A DNA stretch of 64,000 nucleotides, taken from Reichenbachiella sp. Lineage in GTDB: Bacteria > Bacteroidota > Bacteroidia > Cytophagales > Cyclobacteriaceae. A program made the translations under genes and the position numbers. Within the stretch, counting starts at the first letter, position 1, and each line of letters starts with the position of its first letter. Below the pieces are notes generated by a model that saw nothing but the letters and a program-made list of their open reading frames with translations, did not search any database and had not been told where the DNA came from. The DNA lies in assembly GCF_033344935.1 (NCBI RefSeq), contig NZ_JAWPMM010000001.1, forward strand, positions 4,243,501-4,307,500, in the 5' to 3' direction. This document shows, in pieces, positions 51,111 to 59,926 of the stretch.

Positions 51111-52889
51111 ATGACAGAAATCAGAAACGTTGCTATCATAGCACACGTTGACCACGGCAAAACTACCTTGGTCGACAAGATCATTTACGCTGCGCAAGCC
51201 AATGATGCAAAAAGAGCACAAGACAATAACGAATTGATCTTGGATTCAAATGATCTTGAAAGAGAACGTGGGATCACGATTCTTTCAAAAAATGTATCTG
51301 TAAACTACAAAGGCACAAAAATCAACATTATCGATACTCCTGGTCACGCCGATTTCGGCGGTGAGGTTGAGCGAGTATTAAGTATGGCTGATGGTGTAAT
51401 TCTTTTAGTCGATGCATTTGAAGGCGCTATGCCTCAAACAAGATTTGTATTGGGCAAAGCCCTATCCCTTGGCCTGACTCCTATCGTAGTGGTCAACAAG
51501 GTGGATAAAGAAAACTGTCGTCCTGACGAAGTACATGAAGAGGTTTTCGACTTGATGTTCAACCTTGAGGCCACAGAAGAGCAATTGGATTTTCAAACGC
51601 TCTATGGTTCTTCTAAAAATGGCTGGATGAGTCATGACTGGAAAAACGAGACTGGTACTATTGATCCACTATTGGACACTATTCTAGAAGCTATTCCTGC
51701 TCCTGAGAAAAAAGAAGGTGTACTAAGAATGAAAATTACTTCATTGGACTTCTCTTCATTTACAGGTAGAATCGCTATTGGTAGAATCCACCAAGGATCT
51801 ATTTCTGTAGGTGAAAGCCTTGGTCTAACTAAGAAAGATGGCACCGTCAAGCGTGTAAGAATAAAAGAACTTCACGTTTTCGAAGGGCTTGGCAAAAGAA
51901 GTGTTGAAAAAGTGGAATGCGGAGATATTTGTGCCGTAACCGGAATTGATGATTTCGAAATTGGTGACACGATTACTGACTTTGAAAATCCAGAGCCATT
52001 AGAAAGAGTAGGTGTAGATGAACCTACTATGAACATGCTTTTTACGATCAACAACTCTCCTTTCTTCGGTAAAGAAGGAAAATTTGTTACTTCTCGTCAC
52101 CTGAGAGATCGTTTGATGAAAGAAACAGAGAAAAACCTGGCACTCCGTGTAGAAGAAACTGATACTGAGGATAAATTCTTAGTCTATGGACGTGGAGTAC
52201 TTCACTTGTCAGTTTTGATCGAAACGATGAGAAGAGAAGGCTACGAATTGCAAGTAGGCCAGCCTCAGGTAATCTATAAAGAAATTGATGGTGTAAAATG
52301 TGAACCTGTAGAGCATTTAGTTATCGACGTACCAGAGGAAACCTCTGGAAAGGCGATCGAGTTAGTGACCAAAAGAAAAGGCGAACTAACCATCATGGAG
52401 CCTAAAGGTGATGTGCAGCACTTAGAATTCAACATCCCAGCAAGAGGTTTGATTGGCTTGAGAAACCAAGTATTGACGGCTACTGCTGGTGAAGCTGTAA
52501 TGACTCACCGTTTCAACGGATATGAGCCTTACAAAGGAGATATTCCAGGCAGGTTGAATGGTTCTTTAGTTTCCATGGAAACTGGACCGGGTACAGCTTA
52601 TTCAATTGATAAACTTCAAGACCGAGGAATATTCTTCGTAGATCCGGGAGAAGACCTTTACATTGGTCAAGTAATCGGAGAGCATTCAAGAGCAAATGAT
52701 TTGGCTATCAATATCCAAAAAGGTAAAAAGTTGACCAACATGAGAACTTCTGGAACGGACAACAATGCCAAAATTATTCCTGCTAAAAAATTCTCGCTGG
52801 AGGAAGCGTTGGAGTACATAGGAAAAGATGAATATGCTGAAATCACTCCTGTATCATTAAGAATGAGAAAGATAGATTTCAAGCCTTAA
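51111..52889 (+). CDS. typA: Translational GTPase TypA/BipA
   Basis: A 592-residue ribosome-binding GTPase needed for ribosome assembly and stress growth. G motifs: AHVDHGKTTLVDKI (G1), RERGITILSKN (G2), DTPGHADFGGEVE (G3), VVNKVDKE (G4), and a G5 at YGSSKNGW. Domains II, III and V follow, with the BipA-specific C-terminal region (MEPKGDVQHLEFNIPARGLIG, GRLNGSLVSMETG). Codon usage is regular, as expected for a well-expressed gene. Terminator follows. Confidence 0.96.
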   Translation: MTEIRNVAIIAHVDHGKTTLVDKIIYAAQANDAKRAQDNNELILDSNDLERERGITILSKNVSVNYKGTKINIIDTPGHADFGGEVERVLSMADGVILLVDAFEGAMPQTRFVLGKALSLGLTPIVVVNKVDKENCRPDEVHEEVFDLMFNLEATEEQLDFQTLYGSSKNGWMSHDWKNETGTIDPLLDTILEAIPAPEKKEGVLRMKITSLDFSSFTGRIAIGRIHQGSISVGESLGLTKKDGTVKRVRIKELHVFEGLGKRSVEKVECGDICAVTGIDDFEIGDTITDFENPEPLERVGVDEPTMNMLFTINNSPFFGKEGKFVTSRHLRDRLMKETEKNLALRVEETDTEDKFLVYGRGVLHLSVLIETMRREGYELQVGQPQVIYKEIDGVKCEPVEHLVIDVPEETSGKAIELVTKRKGELTIMEPKGDVQHLEFNIPARGLIGLRNQVLTATAGEAVMTHRFNGYEPYKGDIPGRLNGSLVSMETGPGTAYSIDKLQDRGIFFVDPGEDLYIGQVIGEHSRANDLAINIQKGKKLTNMRTSGTDNNAKIIPAKKFSLEEALEYIGKDEYAEITPVSLRMRKIDFKP

Positions 52890-52910
52890 GTTTAAAATAC
52901 TAAAACATTG

Positions 52911-52943
52911 AAAACGGCAACTCCTAAGAGTTGCCGTTTTTGT
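52911..52943 (+). terminator. Terminator after typA
   Basis: AAAACGGCAACTC / GAGTTGCCGTTTT stem, 4-base loop, T tail. Confidence 0.9.
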
Positions 52944-53029
52944 TTACAAATGCTTCACATTGTTTAGTAGCTAATTGTCAATCAAATGGTTATTTTAGTT
53001 GAATAATACATTAGATATAAAGTCACTAC

Positions 53030-53704
53030 ATGCCATCTAAACTAAGCTCACTTTCAAAAAGAGTATTACTCATCGTCATACCTTTCATTATTTCTGTCCA
53101 AGGCTGTGCTCCCAGCTTTACATCCTGGCAGAGCCCTAACTTTAAAGAACACGAATTCAAAAAGATCGTGGTTATTGGCATGTTTAAGCGACTGAATACG
53201 CGAACCAGCTTTGAAGAGGAAATCGTCAAGGCCTTTGAAGCAGAGGGTTATGTCGCTGTACATGGCATGTCAGTCCTTCCTCCTAGCTATCAACCTTCTT
53301 CTAGTGAAGATCTTGAAAGAATTCTGAAACAGGAAGATTTTGACCTGGTACTTATGGCAAGTGTAGCTGACAGGTCTAAAGAAACTCAATATCATCAAGG
53401 CAGCACCTACTATGGCGGATATAGAGGATATGGAATGTACAACTATTACAACTATGGCTATGGTTATAACATGTACTACGGTGGCTATGGATATGGCTGG
53501 TCAGATCCCGGGTATTATTCTACCAGCGTGGTAGATTTAGTAGAAACCAAAGCATTTGATATTTCAGGCAAAACCAAACCAGAAGAAGCCAATATTTGGG
53601 TTGGCCAATCAAAAATCACAGAAACTACCGATATGCGCAAAGCAGCTCGGATCTATGCCAAACAACTTATAATAGACTTTAAAAAAAGAAATATAATTAA
53701 CTAG
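53030..53704 (+). CDS. Lipoprotein with Gly/Tyr-rich loop
   Basis: A 224-residue lipoprotein (lipobox IISVQGC near residue 26). The mature N-terminal half (KKIVVIGMFKRLNTRTSFEEE, then DLERILKQEDFDLVLMASVAD) resembles the GNA1162/DUF4136-like lipoprotein fold. A ~45-residue Gly/Tyr/Asn-rich segment (about 127-170, GGYRGYGMYNYYNYGYG type) interrupts the domain. Function is not known. It is followed after 9 bases by a solute-binding protein gene, so they are co-transcribed. Confidence 0.7.
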   Translation: MPSKLSSLSKRVLLIVIPFIISVQGCAPSFTSWQSPNFKEHEFKKIVVIGMFKRLNTRTSFEEEIVKAFEAEGYVAVHGMSVLPPSYQPSSSEDLERILKQEDFDLVLMASVADRSKETQYHQGSTYYGGYRGYGMYNYYNYGYGYNMYYGGYGYGWSDPGYYSTSVVDLVETKAFDISGKTKPEEANIWVGQSKITETTDMRKAARIYAKQLIIDFKKRNIIN

Positions 53705-53713
53705 AACACACCT

Positions 53714-54505
53714 ATGAAGACCATCAAAATCTTACTTATAGCAATCGTAGTCCTCCTCTCGAGCGATCTAGTTGCTCAAAAAAGACTCACTAAAATTATA
53801 GAAAGTGGTACCCTACGCGTTGGACTAACGGGCAACCAGCCCCCTTTTTCCATGAAAGACAAAAATGATCAGTTGATCGGGTTTGACGTGGACCTGGCCA
53901 ACCTCATCGCCACTTCTATGGAGCTTGAATTGAAATTTGTTGAGATGTCTTTTGCCGAATTGCTCCCAAATCTAAAAGAGGGAAAAATTGACTTGGTAAT
54001 ATCAGGCATGACAATTACTCCAAGAAGAAATGTAGAGGTAGCCTTTGTAGGTCCATATATGATCTCTGGTAAGTCCATATTAACCAATGAAAAAACATTG
54101 GCTAATGCTACCAACCCACAAGACATTGATGCTGACTTACGTGTTGTGACATTGGATGGATCTACCAGTGAGAAATTTGTTGAAAACTATATGCAGCATG
54201 TAAAGGTGGAATTGGTTCAAAACTATGAAAATGCCATTCAAAAAATCATTAAAGACGAATCTGATGTCATGGTTGCCGATTATCCAACCTGCGCCTATGC
54301 CATGCTGAGATATCCAGACAAAGGCATGGTTATGCTAGACAGACCTTTAACGATCGAGCCTATTGGTATTGCGCTGCCTTACGACGATGCCCTGTTTGTC
54401 AATATGATGGACAACTTCATAGAATCTTTGGAAGCTACTGGTGTCTTGGTTCTGATGGAAGAAAAGTGGTTTGAAAATCCTTATTGGCTACTTGAATTAA
54501 AATAA
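53714..54505 (+). CDS. Periplasmic solute-binding protein (amino-acid ABC type), orphan
   Basis: A 263-residue SBP_bac_3 family protein with a signal peptide (ends VAQ). Typical elements: KIIESGTLRVGLTGNQPPFS, IGFDVDLANLIA, FAELLPNLKEGKIDLVISGMTITPRRN. The ligand is probably an amino acid or small carboxylate. No permease or ATPase is adjacent, so it may serve a distant transporter or act in sensing. It sits 9 bases behind a lipoprotein gene; shared terminator with bshC follows. Confidence 0.85.
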   Translation: MKTIKILLIAIVVLLSSDLVAQKRLTKIIESGTLRVGLTGNQPPFSMKDKNDQLIGFDVDLANLIATSMELELKFVEMSFAELLPNLKEGKIDLVISGMTITPRRNVEVAFVGPYMISGKSILTNEKTLANATNPQDIDADLRVVTLDGSTSEKFVENYMQHVKVELVQNYENAIQKIIKDESDVMVADYPTCAYAMLRYPDKGMVMLDRPLTIEPIGIALPYDDALFVNMMDNFIESLEATGVLVLMEEKWFENPYWLLELK

Positions 54506-54526
54506 GTCAGTTCGTCAAGCTAAAAT

Positions 54527-54556
54527 ATAAAGCAACTCCCTAACGAGTTGCTTTAT
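54527..54556 (+). terminator. Terminator overlapping the bshC end
   Basis: ATAAAGCAACTC / GAGTTGCTTTAT stem with 6-base loop. The bshC stop codon lies inside the loop, so the hairpin may serve both convergent genes. Confidence 0.7.
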
Positions 54557-56114
54557 ATTGCTGTTTCAGCACATGCATGCTCAAATCAAATGCATCGAGT
54601 GATTGTAAAATCTCTTTTATGAAATTGGGGTTGTTTAGGTAGAAATTGAGGACGTTGTCGTGTCGCTCTTGCAACCCTCCTCCAGGGAATAATTTCTCCT
54701 TCAATGCGCCGATCTGATTCAAGGCAGTTTCATGCTTTTGCTCCTCAGATTTTTTAAGTCTTTTGGCAATGTTATCTAGTCCCTTTGCTGCTTTGGCATG
54801 CTCAGCTGCTATAAACCCTTTCAAAGAAGCATCAACCGTTTCTGCTTTTGCAATGAGCATATCATACACTTCTTTCAAATCGTCCACTTCGCCGTTTAGA
54901 TTCATTTCATTTTCACCATGTTTAGCAAGGTAAGCTGCCCTCAGATCCTCAACATCTCTAAAAATATCAGTAGTAGACAGTTCAAACTTTTCCATTTTTT
55001 TAATGGAGGCAGCGTTTATGTACAGCGCAAAGTTTCTAGGTAGCAGTATAGGAAAGGCCGTTTCATAATGCTCAAACACTTTTGGCAATTGCAGCCAATA
55101 AATCATTTCCGCTGGACCTCCGACATAGGCTAGATTGGGCAGAATAAGCTCTTGATACAATGGCCGCATCACTACATTTGGGCTGAATCGTTCTGGGTGA
55201 TTATCCAATTCTGAAAGGATTTCAGCTTCAGTGAACTTTAGTGATGTATTATTTACTTGGTAGGCATTGTCCTCTTTAAGAATTCGTTCTCTGCTTCCCT
55301 CCTGCAAATAGAAAAAATTGATTTCGCGAGAATAAATCTGAGGTGAGTAACCAGCTTCCTCTATTTCACGATTAGTGGCTTCTACCAAATCATTGGAGCG
55401 ACTGCGAAGCAATTCATCCTTAATGACCGGCGCAAAAAGTCTTTTGAGTTTGGGGTGGTCGGCATCTACTACCACCACGCCCTCATCAGCGAACAGCTCA
55501 TTTATGTAAAATCGAACAGCATCAGCGAGGTTATCATTTTCCAAATATGCCTTCTCGAACAGCTCCGTTTTCTCTGGGAGTGATTCTAAAACTTCTTTTA
55601 ATCCATCATTCTTGAACCTACCCACAGCCCCTTTTTGCTCAGTTTGCCATTGATATTTCTTCCCAAACAAGTTGAAATGCGATATTTCATCAAAATCATG
55701 GTCCTCAGAAGCCATCCAATAGACCGGAACAAAATTGTAAGCAGGGTACTTTTCTTTGAGCGTTTTACAAGCATTGACTACTGTAGCAATCTTGTATATG
55801 AAATAGAGTGGGCCGGTAAAAATATTGAGCTGATGGCCGGTGGTGATGGTGTAGGTTTTTGATTCTTTTAAGCTGTCGAGGTTTGAACTTACGCTAGCTG
55901 ATTGGCTTATCTTGGCGTATTGCTCTTCCAGCACCTGACAAAGCACTTGTCTATTTTCATCAGCAAACTGTTTTCTACTGATTTGCTCCTCAAAACACTC
56001 CACTTTTGGTCGAAGGCCGTAAAATTTTTTCAGTACTGATTTGTCATCCAAATAGTCTAAAAAGAAGTTTGAGAAGGATTGGGTATCGCGTAGATCAATT
56101 TTTTCTACCTGCAT
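54540..56114 (-). CDS. bshC: Bacillithiol biosynthesis cysteine-adding enzyme
   Basis: A 524-residue protein of the BshC family, which joins cysteine to glucosaminyl-malate in the last step of bacillithiol synthesis. Motifs: ITTGHQLNIFTGPLYFIYK (nucleotide-binding-like HxGH element), VPVYWMASEDHDFDEI, PNLAYVGGPAEMIYW, and a C-terminal coiled coil region. Length and ends match. Other bsh genes are not in the window. It is transcribed behind rimO with 91 bases between. Confidence 0.92.
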   Translation of the reverse strand: MQVEKIDLRDTQSFSNFFLDYLDDKSVLKKFYGLRPKVECFEEQISRKQFADENRQVLCQVLEEQYAKISQSASVSSNLDSLKESKTYTITTGHQLNIFTGPLYFIYKIATVVNACKTLKEKYPAYNFVPVYWMASEDHDFDEISHFNLFGKKYQWQTEQKGAVGRFKNDGLKEVLESLPEKTELFEKAYLENDNLADAVRFYINELFADEGVVVVDADHPKLKRLFAPVIKDELLRSRSNDLVEATNREIEEAGYSPQIYSREINFFYLQEGSRERILKEDNAYQVNNTSLKFTEAEILSELDNHPERFSPNVVMRPLYQELILPNLAYVGGPAEMIYWLQLPKVFEHYETAFPILLPRNFALYINAASIKKMEKFELSTTDIFRDVEDLRAAYLAKHGENEMNLNGEVDDLKEVYDMLIAKAETVDASLKGFIAAEHAKAAKGLDNIAKRLKKSEEQKHETALNQIGALKEKLFPGGGLQERHDNVLNFYLNNPNFIKEILQSLDAFDLSMHVLKQQYKATR

Positions 56115-56205
56115 GCTTTGTCAAGGTTTTTCTAAATATAAAAAAGATGCATGGGTTTACGCACAGACTGTAAATAAGATGCTGAAATGGTTTAAAACCA
56201 TTCAA

Positions 56206-57522
56206 TTATTCAACAACCGGCTCGCCATATAGGTCGAACGGTTCTGCTGCAGTAATTTTGATATTGGCAAAGTCACCCACTCTAAGGTAATGATCCTTGG
56301 CACTGATCAATACTTCATTGTCCACCTCGGGTGAATCGAACTCTGTCCGACCTACGAAGTAATCGCCGTCTTTTCGGTCAATCAAAGTTTTGTATGTGTT
56401 GCCAACTTTTCCTTCGTTGATCTCTAAAGAGATGCCCTCCTGCAATTCCATCAAAGCATCCACTCGCTCGTTTTTCACCTCTTCTGGCACATCATCATTC
56501 ATGGTGCCTGCATGCGTATCTTCTTCGTGCGAATAGGCAAACACTCCCAAACGATCGAATCGACTCTCTTCCACAAAATCCATAAGTTCTTGGAAGTCTT
56601 CTTCTGTTTCTCCTGGATGCCCCACGATCATAGTAGTTCGAATGGCAATGCCTGGAATTTGTTCTCGGACCTTCTTAAGCAGTTTGGTTGTCTTTTCTCT
56701 GTCAGTTCCCCTTCTCATTAACTTCAATACTTTTGACGAACCATGCTGCAATGGAATATCCAAATAGCTACAGATATTCTCTTTCTCAGCCATCACTTGT
56801 AGTATATCCTCAGGGAATCCTGTCGGAAAAGCGTAATGCAACCTGATCCAGTCCAAACCTTCCACTTCAGACAGTTTTTCAAGAAGTTCTGCCAGATTCC
56901 TTTTCTTATATAAATCCAACCCATAGTAGGTAGAATCCTGCGCAATCAGTAAAATCTCTTTGACTCCATTTTTCACCAGGTTCTTTGCCTCTGTCACCAA
57001 TTCTTCAATCGGACGCGAAACATGCTTGCCGCGCATCAATGGGATAGCACAAAACGAACAAGGCCTGTCACAGCCTTCTGCTATTTTCAAATAAGCGTAA
57101 TGATTGTCTGTGGTGATTTGGCGTTCACCAATCAATTCGTGCTTGTAGTCAGCTTTGAACTTGGCCAGAATCGACTTTAAGTCAGTAGTACCAAAGTACT
57201 CATCTACATCTGGTATTTCTTTAGCCAAATCATCCTTGTATCTATGAGACAAACATCCCGTGACATACAGTTTTTCTATATGGCCTTCTTGCTTGGCATC
57301 TACAAACTTGAGAATGGTATCAATCGATTCTTGCTTGGCATTTTCGATAAATCCGCAGGTATTCACGATGACGGTAGTCACATCATTTTTTTGCGACTCA
57401 TGCACGGCATCGATATTATTCCCCTTCAGCTGCGTGAGGATTACTTCAGAGTCTACCAGATTTTTAGCACACCCTAATGTTACCACATTCACTTTCTCCT
57501 TTTTTCTGCCTTTAGTCTTCAA
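56206..57522 (-). CDS. rimO: Ribosomal protein S12 methylthiotransferase
   Basis: A 438-residue radical SAM enzyme that adds a methylthio group to an Asp of ribosomal protein uS12. The N-terminal UPF0004 domain has its three cluster Cys in GCAKN, NTCGF and GCLSH; the radical SAM motif is CDRPCSFC; followed by YLDIPLQHGSSKVL and a C-terminal TRAM domain (LIDRKDGDYFVGRTEFDSPEVD). RimO rather than MiaB is supported by RPCSFCAIPLMRGKHVSRP and the uS12-type TRAM segment. Confidence 0.95.
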   Translation of the reverse strand: MKTKGRKKEKVNVVTLGCAKNLVDSEVILTQLKGNNIDAVHESQKNDVTTVIVNTCGFIENAKQESIDTILKFVDAKQEGHIEKLYVTGCLSHRYKDDLAKEIPDVDEYFGTTDLKSILAKFKADYKHELIGERQITTDNHYAYLKIAEGCDRPCSFCAIPLMRGKHVSRPIEELVTEAKNLVKNGVKEILLIAQDSTYYGLDLYKKRNLAELLEKLSEVEGLDWIRLHYAFPTGFPEDILQVMAEKENICSYLDIPLQHGSSKVLKLMRRGTDREKTTKLLKKVREQIPGIAIRTTMIVGHPGETEEDFQELMDFVEESRFDRLGVFAYSHEEDTHAGTMNDDVPEEVKNERVDALMELQEGISLEINEGKVGNTYKTLIDRKDGDYFVGRTEFDSPEVDNEVLISAKDHYLRVGDFANIKITAAEPFDLYGEPVVE

Positions 57523-57591
57523 TGCCTTTGGATTTTATTGAAGTGCAAAATTACTCTATGTGCATTAGAAACCCTATTAGGAATAGACAAC

Positions 57592-57622
57592 AAAAAAACC
57601 GCCCCTTTGCAGAGACGGTTTC
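57592..57622 (-). terminator. Terminator after the TolC-like gene
   Basis: AAACCG / CGGTTT stem with a purine-pyrimidine-rich inner part; on the minus strand it ends in a T7 run. Confidence 0.75.
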
Positions 57623-57647
57623 GAGTTGGAGTTTTGAGTTTTAACCT

Positions 57648-59027
57648 TTATAATAAACCTCTATAAACATCGAGGATTTTCTTTCTGAATATGATGCTGT
57701 ATTTGGCATTCACGAGTTCTATTTCTGCCCTATTTTTATTATTTAAGCTTTCGAGATAAGTATAGAAATCAGTGTTTCCATGTTCATACCTAGTCTTCAC
57801 AAATTCAAATGACTGATTCAAAGCCACCATGTTGTCTTCAGCGGCTTTATAAGTTTCTTGGGCGTTGATCAAATCTAAATAAACTCTTTGGACAGTATTG
57901 GTCACATCCAATTCCGCTTGGTCCAGCTGTAACTCAGCGTTCTCTTTATTCAGTTTTGATACCTGCGTATTTGTTTTGTTTCTATAATTATTGAAAATTG
58001 GAACAGTTAGTCTCAATTCAAGTCCCTTATTTGTCAGGTTTTCATACTGCTCACCTATTGGAATAACCTGGTCTGCATTATCTCTTAGAAGTGAAGAATA
58101 CTGCGTTGAATAGTCACCAATCAAACTGACAGTTGGAACCATTGAAGTTTGCGTTCTTTTGAAGTTATAATGTGCAGCATTCGCATTAGCCATCGCACTT
58201 TTTAATGATGGAGAATAAGCACGACTCTCTTCTAAAACTTCCGCATACTTTTCTTTCTCCAGGACACTTTCTACTTCTTCATCAAATGGATATGGAGCGA
58301 CTTCATAATCCCTTGAAACTTCGATTTGCAATATCTGCAACAAAGTCAATTGATCTGTTAATAATTGATTTTGCAAATTCACCAACCTTAAATTTTCATT
58401 GGCCAACTGCGATTGAAAATTATAAACTTGCTCGAGGTTCCCTACACCGACAGAATGTCTTTTCTTTTCCCTTTCCAATTGCTGTGAAAGCAAATCAATT
58501 CGCGCCTCTGATATTTTGATATTCTCTTTATCCAAAACCACAGCGAGGTAAGAGCCCAAAACCGAAGCTTGTACCGTTTGCTCTTGTGCCTTAATCAAGT
58601 TTACATTTGATTCCAAAGCTAGAGAAGTGGCTTTCTTGTTATAAAAATTATTCATTCCATTAAAGAGAACCATGTTGGCTGAAACACTTAGGAAACTACT
58701 TTCATTAGAGCCCGTAGCAAATTGACCAATATTACTATTAAAGCTTGTTCCATTATTTAAGCTGAAATTACCAAAACCATTAACATTCGGTAAAAAATTC
58801 ATAATGGACTGAAAATTATTTGCCTTGGCTATATGTGCATTGTTTCTCGTTTGCTTAAGCTGAATATTATTTTTCATCGCTATGGCAATACAATCGTCCA
58901 ATGTCAATATCTTTTTCTCTGCTGGTTTATTAACCGTAGTAGAATCCTGATTTTGTCCAATAGACTCCAAACCAGTCGCCACCACTACCATCAATAGAAC
59001 CATCCTTTTCACTATTGCTATCTTCAT
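57648..59027 (-). CDS. TolC-family outer-membrane efflux protein
   Basis: About 459 residues from ATG 59027; the 26 in-frame codons before it have no signal character. Signal peptide (MKIAIVKRMVLLMVVV...), then paired helical OEP repeats (LDDCIAIAMKNNIQLKQTRNNA, YSPSLKSAMANANAAH) with coiled-coil helices and barrel strands, as in TolC. It forms the outer-membrane exit of the adaptor/ATPase system encoded upstream on the same strand, 146 bases away. Confidence 0.88.
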   Translation of the reverse strand: MKIAIVKRMVLLMVVVATGLESIGQNQDSTTVNKPAEKKILTLDDCIAIAMKNNIQLKQTRNNAHIAKANNFQSIMNFLPNVNGFGNFSLNNGTSFNSNIGQFATGSNESSFLSVSANMVLFNGMNNFYNKKATSLALESNVNLIKAQEQTVQASVLGSYLAVVLDKENIKISEARIDLLSQQLEREKKRHSVGVGNLEQVYNFQSQLANENLRLVNLQNQLLTDQLTLLQILQIEVSRDYEVAPYPFDEEVESVLEKEKYAEVLEESRAYSPSLKSAMANANAAHYNFKRTQTSMVPTVSLIGDYSTQYSSLLRDNADQVIPIGEQYENLTNKGLELRLTVPIFNNYRNKTNTQVSKLNKENAELQLDQAELDVTNTVQRVYLDLINAQETYKAAEDNMVALNQSFEFVKTRYEHGNTDFYTYLESLNNKNRAEIELVNAKYSIIFRKKILDVYRGLL

Positions 59028-59173
59028 TTCATTCAAGTTTTCAAGTCTTTGAGTAAACCTTGGGGTGAGTTGAGTTTGAGTCTTGTCCCTGGGGTTCGGC
59101 CGCAATAAGCCAGCCGATGTTCCATTTTACAGAACACCGACTACCTTATAGAGCAGTTGAATTGGTAATTATT

Positions 59174-59887
59174 TTAAACTAATGCCTTGTCCTTAGCATT
59201 CACATTCTCTGATACGATCTGTCCATCAAACAAGTGAATTACTCTATCCGCATATTCAGCATCTACCGGTGAGTGAGTTACCATCACTACAGTAGTACCT
59301 TGTTCGTTTAGGTCGCTCAGAAGTGTCATTACTTCTTGGCCGTTTGCCGAATCCAAGTTACCTGTAGGCTCATCGGCAAGGATCAATTTTGGCTTGGCTA
59401 CTACGGCTCTTGAGATTGCCACTCTTTGCTGCTGACCACCAGATAACTGCTGTGGGAAATGATTTCTTCTGTGCATGATTTTCATATGCTCCATCACTTC
59501 TTCTACTCTTTTCTTACGCTCAGAAGCAGAGTATTTCAAGTAGATCAATGGCAATTCGATGTTTTCGAATACTGTCAATTCATCAATCAAGTTAAAGCTC
59601 TGGAATACAAATCCGATATTCGCCTTTCTTAGATCAGCTCTTTGTCTTTCGCTGTAGTCAGAAATCTCTTCGTCTCTGAAATAAAATTCTCCTTCAGAAG
59701 GATTGTCGAGCAAGCCGACAATATTGAGTAAGGTAGATTTACCACAACCTGATGGGCCCATGATGGCAACAAATTCTCCTTCATTTACATTGAGGTTCAC
59801 TCCTGCCAATGCAGTTGTTTCAATTTCGTCAGTGTAATAGAATTTCTTTAATCCGTCGGTTCTGAGTAGCGTATTCGCGTTTTCCAT
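59174..59887 (-). CDS. ABC transporter ATP-binding protein (MacB/LolD-like)
   Basis: A 237-residue ATPase. Walker A IMGPSGCGKSTLLN, Q loop FVFQSFNLI, signature LSGGQQQRVA, Walker B LILADEPTGNLD and switch VVMVTHS. The LADEPTGNLD and NIELPLIY patterns are typical of the MacB/LolD/FtsE type that partners a FtsX-like permease. No permease gene is in the operon here. Encoded 39 bases after the HlyD-like gene. Confidence 0.93.
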   Translation of the reverse strand: MENANTLLRTDGLKKFYYTDEIETTALAGVNLNVNEGEFVAIMGPSGCGKSTLLNIVGLLDNPSEGEFYFRDEEISDYSERQRADLRKANIGFVFQSFNLIDELTVFENIELPLIYLKYSASERKKRVEEVMEHMKIMHRRNHFPQQLSGGQQQRVAISRAVVAKPKLILADEPTGNLDSANGQEVMTLLSDLNEQGTTVVMVTHSPVDAEYADRVIHLFDGQIVSENVNAKDKALV

Positions 59888-59926
59888 TTGAATATTGTTT
59901 AGTATGTTTTAGTTCTTTTTAATTGA

